From contig SZWC01015022.1 in NCBI GenBank assembly GCA_023375785.1, positions 38,073 to 58,881 on the forward strand: a stretch of DNA of 20,809 nt, written 5' to 3'. This stretch comes from Penium margaritaceum (taxonomy: Eukaryota > Streptophyta > Zygnematophyceae > Desmidiales > Peniaceae). A program made the translations under genes and the position numbers. Under the pieces are notes generated by a model. The model was given only the letters and a program-made list of their open reading frames with translations, had not been told where the DNA came from and made no database searches. Within the stretch, counting starts at the first letter, position 1. The number at the start of each line of letters is the position of its first letter. This document shows positions 17,981-20,809 of the stretch, piece by piece.

Positions 17981-18342
17981 ATCGGCGACTGAAGTCGCCG
18001 ATCGAGCGAAGCGAGGGGGGTGATGCGTCACCCCTGTCGCTTCCCCCCCCCCCNTCGGAGAAGCAAACCCCTTTTTTGTCCATTCAAACCGCTTTCAAAC
18101 CCTACCCCAAATTACACTCGGGGTTTAGGGTTTTATTTTTGCGCGGGCTCCTGCTGGGCCCCGCGGTAGCGGGGCCCAGCAGGTTCCCTTTCAACGCATG
18201 GGGTGTTTCGGACCCCCCACCCAAAAATATCGCAAACCTTTGGTAGAAAAGTCGCAAACCCCTCAATAGAGGGGTTTGTGATTTTTTCTCTCATGTTGAC
18301 GACGTCAGCATGTTGTCGCTGGATGGCATGCGGCGTCAACAT
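17953..18342. repeat. Cluster of six inverted repeats
   Basis: Stem arms: GCCATAC/GTATGGC (17953-17972); CGATCGGCGACT/AGTCGCCGATCG with 2-base spacer (17979-18004); GAAGCGA..GGGGTGA/TCACCCC..TCGCTTC (18008-18043); CCTGCTGGGCCCCGC/GCGGGGCCCAGCAGG with 4-base loop (18150-18183); TCGCAAACCCCTC/GAGGGGTTTGTGA, one mismatch (18252-18281); ATGTTGACG/CGTCAACAT (18293-18342). An AAACCCTA and TTTAGGG pair at 18097-18130 is a further imperfect inverted repeat. Confidence 0.85.
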
Positions 18343-18654
18343 AGCGTGTACATTCGGATACAGCTTATTTTTTTGCGTGCTCGCTGGATATAACGTTAAT
18401 AAAGAAGCGAAAACTTCCGAAATTGGATATGGCGTGGTTATTGTGCGACATGTGGACACCGCGGTAGATATCGGGAATTCTGTGGGTATATAGTCACTCC
18501 GCCGATTTGCAGTGGATCTTCCGGTGTGCAAAAACGAACAGTCCATTTTGGGCGCCGTTTCGTGTCAGGATGTTCGAGCGTGGACAGCCTGGACCGCCCG
18601 ACCGGCCAATCGTTTTTGAAGAAACACACCTCCATATTCAGCGTAAAGGACTAA
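18343..18654. other. Unassigned spacer before the MITE
   Basis: No ORF, domain or repeat of note is seen. Base composition is mixed. The TAA at 18652-18654 is the left target copy of the MITE. Confidence 0.5.
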
Positions 18655-19109
18655 GAGGGCGTCCAGACTGATCCGATGGTTGTGTCGGCGGTAAATAAAT
18701 TTTCAATGGTAAAAAGGCCTCGATGGACCTCGATGGCCTCGAGGGCCCTCCGGGGCCCTGTCTGTCGAGAGACCAAGCCATCAACGCCCATCAGCCCCGA
18801 AGTCGGATGGGCCTGGGTGGGGCCCCCTCCGGAAGACCGCGGACAGGCATATGCTGAGCCGCTCAAATTTGAATCTCGCGCCTTTTTGCTACGTTCGCAA
18901 AGGTTCGCTGACAGTCGCAGAGGTTGGAAATGTGCAACGGCTCTCTCTTGGCGCGGGCGGACAAATGACCGGACCCATCAGGTCACCACCACCAGTGTGG
19001 ACGTGATGGCCTCGATCTAGGTGAAGGCGAGCGTCCGATTCTTCGAACCTGTTTTCTCACACATTTTTTTTCCCGCCATCGTGGCCGTCGGATCAGTCTG
19101 GACGGCCTC
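18655..19109. mobile_element. 455-bp MITE with 25-bp TIRs, PIF/Harbinger-like
   Basis: The left end GAGGGCGTCCAGACTGATCC (first 20 of 25 bases, 18655-18679) matches the reverse complement of the right end (19085-19109) at 23 of 25 positions. TAA flanks both ends (18652-18654 and 19110-19112). A 3-bp TWA target duplication and TIRs with a GGGCGTCC core are typical of PIF/Harbinger. The inside has no transposase-like ORF, so it is non-autonomous. It contains GC-rich near-palindromes (CCTCGAGGGCCCTCCGGGGCCC at 18735-18757) and a TTTCCCGCC motif. Confidence 0.8.
19069..19077 (+). promoter_or_regulatory. Consensus E2F site inside the MITE
   Basis: TTTCCCGCC exactly matches the plant E2F/DP binding consensus. 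It lies 750 bases upstream of the ORF start at 19820. A nine-base match can arise by chance in GC-rich DNA. Confidence 0.35.
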
Positions 19110-19459
19110 TAAAGGGAATGTGTTTTCTTGCGCCGTCATTAAGCGTACTTGCGAGCGACCAACCGCAACAAAGATTTTCCTCGACCCGTGATTCGTCTGC
19201 GTTCGTCAACCGTCAGTCCAGCAACCTTTTGCCGCGTCGGACTCCGATGAGGCACAAACCTAGTACCACTTGAGGGCGAATGCGGAACATCGCAAAAGTT
19301 CTAGGGTTTTCCTCCTCTGCTAGGTCGGAGCAGGCGGAAAGGCGTGACGACTGACCAGCGCCAACTTCCTCGTGCAAGCAACTCTGCCTTCGTTCCCGAC
19401 CTCGTTCCCTTCCTGCAGCCTTTCGACCTGCCTGCAGCCCTTCACCACAACGCAGTGGC
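19110..19459 (+). promoter_or_regulatory. Likely upstream region of the Gly-rich gene
   Basis: It is a GC-rich region lacking repeats or domains, between the MITE and the upstream ORF. No clear TATA box is seen. TAGGGTTT at 19302-19309 is a telo-box, a motif common near start sites of plant growth-related genes. The transcription start cannot be placed. Confidence 0.35.
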
Positions 19460-19807
19460 GTGTCACGCTCTAGTCGTCCGCACGCTGCACTCTTCGTCCT
19501 CCGCATAACCGAACTCGATCTTCCTGGGCTGACTCTGGGTCCAAGAGCTGGCAGACGATTGTCGGAGCAGCCGCCGGCGTCTTGCATCATTCTTGTAGCC
19601 ACCGGACAATACGTCGGTTCCTGCTGGCTTCGATTGGTGGGCAGCAATAGCAGGGAAACAGCAGACTGCGCACCTCTGAGTGGGTTCGTTCGCGCTGTGT
19701 GCGGGAGAGGGCGCCGGTGCGCGCGTGCGCGTGCGCGTGCGTGGTCGCGAGAAAGCGCAGCAGGGCAAGGCCGGCCCGGGCGGAGGAGCTGCCGCATGGC
19801 CGCCTGA
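19460..19807 (+). CDS. Upstream ORF (115 codons) in frame with the downstream gene
   Basis: An ORF from ATG at 19460 ends at TGA 19805-19807, twelve bases before the main ATG and in the same frame. Its product (MSRSSRPHAALFVLRI..., Arg/Ala-rich at the C-terminus) has no recognised domain. It may be leader sequence with a chance uORF, or the real N-terminal part of the downstream protein separated by a sequencing error or mutation. A uORF this close would normally reduce downstream initiation. I regard translation as unproven. A 27-base alternating purine-pyrimidine tract (19717-19743) lies inside it. Confidence 0.25.
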   Translation: MSRSSRPHAALFVLRITELDLPGLTLGPRAGRRLSEQPPASCIILVATGQYVGSCWLRLVGSNSRETADCAPLSGFVRAVCGRGRRCARARARAWSRESAAGQGRPGRRSCRMAA

Positions 19808-19819
19808 CAAGCTGCCGAC

Positions 19820-20809
19820 ATGCTGGCGGGCCCCGGCCAGCCGTACCCTCTAGAGCGCCAGCTGCAGGGGCAGAAGCAAACCAAGGCCGACAGAGCGGCC
19901 AGCGGAGGCGGAGGCGGAGGCGGAGGCGGCAGTGGCGGCGGAGGCAGCAGCACTAACCGCAGTGGCAAGCCTTACCCTAGCGCGTCTGTCGGCGCTCTTC
20001 CTCACAAGGGCGGAGGTGGAGGGGTTGGTGGAGTTGGAGGTGGCAGTGGAGGGGGAGGTGGAGCGGGCGGTGGAGGGGGAGGAGGCGGGCGGGCTGGTGG
20101 AGGCGGAGGCGGAGGCGGGAAGTACCAAGGTCCGTCGCTGCACCGCAAGGGCACCAAGGCCAGCACCACTGCTGAAAGCAACGTCAAGGACCACGCCATT
20201 GCCGCGCGCTCCTCCTACTCCTCCTCCCTCTCCTCCGCCGCGACTTCCATGTCCTCTGCTGCCGCCGCCACTGCCGCTAGCCGACAAAGGCGACAGCTTG
20301 CGGAGCTGGCAGTTGCGGATGGCGCCGATTCCAGCAGCAGTGGGCAGGGCGCGGCGAAGGGCGGGAGCAGTGCTATCGTGATCTATGGAGGTGGGGAGAG
20401 CGTTTTGGCCGGCGTTGGCATCGGCGACGGCGGCGTCGGTGGCGGCGTCGGCGGCGGTGGCAGTGGTGGTGGTGGGAAAGTGTGGGAAGGCGGCCGGGCG
20501 AATTCAGGAGCTGGCGGTGGCAGCGGTGCAAACGTGGGCGGCGGCGGCGGTGGTAGCAGCGGTAGCAGCACCAGTAGTAGCAGCAAAGGCGGCGCATTGT
20601 ATGCTGGAGGCAGCGGGGTCGGTGCGGACGGTGCGGACGAGGAAAGCAGCAGCAAGCGGTCTTCGCCTCTGGCGTTCAGTAAGGCGGCCACCACCACCAC
20701 CAGCACAACCAGCACCACCAGCACCAACAGCAGTAGCAGCAACACTAGCAGCAGCAGTAGCAGCACTAGCAGGAGCAGCAGAGCAAAGGGTGTGGGCGAC
20801 TCTGGCGAT
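19820..20809 (+). CDS. Gly/Ser/Ala-rich protein, N-terminal 330 codons (runs off window)
   Basis: The only host-gene candidate starts at ATG 19820, the first Met after an in-frame TGA at 19805-19807, and stays open for exactly 330 codons to the edge. It begins MLAGPGQPYPLERQLQ. Next come blocks of glycine (residues about 29-42, 64-102), a Ser/Ala block (about 129-154), SAIVIYGGGESVLAGVGIGD (about 188-207), more Gly/Ser repeats, and a Thr/Ser/Asn homopolymer-like tail (about 290-320) ending near KGVGDSGD. No signal peptide, membrane segment or catalytic motif is seen. Function is unknown. Low-complexity N-termini of this kind precede conserved domains in many algal regulators, so the informative part probably lies beyond 20809. 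GC-rich trinucleotide repeats may have inflated it. Confidence 0.6.
   Translation, partial: MLAGPGQPYPLERQLQGQKQTKADRAASGGGGGGGGGSGGGGSSTNRSGKPYPSASVGALPHKGGGGGVGGVGGGSGGGGGAGGGGGGGGRAGGGGGGGGKYQGPSLHRKGTKASTTAESNVKDHAIAARSSYSSSLSSAATSMSSAAAATAASRQRRQLAELAVADGADSSSSGQGAAKGGSSAIVIYGGGESVLAGVGIGDGGVGGGVGGGGSGGGGKVWEGGRANSGAGGGSGANVGGGGGGSSGSSTSSSSKGGALYAGGSGVGADGADEESSSKRSSPLAFSKAATTTTSTTSTTSTNSSSSNTSSSSSSTSRSSRAKGVGDSGD
19904..20125 (+). repeat. GGAGGC / GGN codon repeats
   Basis: (GGAGGC)n at 19904-19931 and mixed GGN runs at 20009-20119 encode the polyglycine blocks. Similar AGC/ACC runs fill 20690-20785 and encode Ser/Thr. Such tracts change length by slippage. Confidence 0.85.

Noticed and set aside
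17442..18023. Plus-strand 193-codon ORF
   Set aside because: It crosses two of the 30-bp repeat blocks and the hairpin cluster, shows no domain or codon bias, and has overlapping antisense ORFs of similar length.
18097..18134. AAACCCTA / TTTAGGG as interstitial telomere repeat
   Set aside because: Only one unit in each orientation is present; a telomeric tract would need several in tandem.
19213..19968. Minus-strand 251-codon ORF with a polyproline start
   Set aside because: It is antisense to the Gly-rich ORF and its leader; the prolines are the complement of GGN glycine codons. It has no domain, and long chance ORFs are common in such GC-rich DNA.
19932..20381. Plus-strand 149-codon ORF rich in Ala, Glu and Pro
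   Set aside because: It is a shifted-frame shadow of the 330-codon ORF starting at 19820, caused by the same trinucleotide repeats.
20373..20766. Minus-strand Leu/Pro/His/Arg-rich ORFs
   Set aside because: They are complements of AGC, ACC and GGN codon runs in the plus-strand ORF, with no independent coding evidence.

Overview
The window reads as repeat-rich plant-lineage nuclear DNA. Three LTR retrotransposon bodies fill about 80% of it, all with many stops and frameshifts. Both visible primer-binding sites match the 3' end of plant initiator tRNA-Met (TGGTATCAGAGC). Two bodies are Ty3/gypsy chromoviruses with chromodomain remnants, and the third is Ty1/copia. Two single Ns sit in C-runs and look like assembly scars. 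A streptophyte fits best; the Gly/Ser-rich ORF at the right edge and the decayed repeats would suit a charophyte alga such as Chara. That organism guess is a low-confidence inference.

Layout. 1-2246 (+): element A, the 3' part of a Ty3/gypsy chromovirus cut by the window edge, with RT, RNase H, an integrase remnant missing its catalytic core, a chromodomain, a polypurine tract and the 3' LTR. 2247-2780: non-coding, with a partial LTR-tail copy. 2781-16617 (+): element B, a full-length but dead relative of A. It has a 5' LTR carrying a recent 292-bp tandem duplication, PBS, gag, protease, RT, RNase H, integrase, chromodomain, PPT and a 3' LTR. That 3' LTR is split in two by element C. 8619-16353 (-): element C, a complete but dead 7.7-kb Ty1/copia element with two LTRs, PBS, PPT, gag, protease, integrase, RT and RNase H. 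It is flanked by a 5-bp target duplication (CCTTG / CCTCG).

16618-18654 has no believable gene. It holds degenerate arrays of a ~30-bp unit in both orientations, one of them ending in a 15-bp perfect palindrome, followed by a tight cluster of inverted repeats at 17953-18342. 18655-19109 is a 455-bp MITE with 25-bp terminal inverted repeats and a TAA target duplication, which fits PIF/Harbinger.

19110-20809 is the only part that looks like a host gene. A GC-rich leader with an in-frame upstream ORF precedes an ORF that starts at 19820 and stays open for 330 codons to the window edge. It encodes Gly-, Ser- and Ala-rich low-complexity sequence with no recognisable domain. No bacterial operon, CRISPR array, rRNA or tRNA gene was seen. 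No novel enzymatic system is visible; the least explained structure is the 30-bp phased array region.
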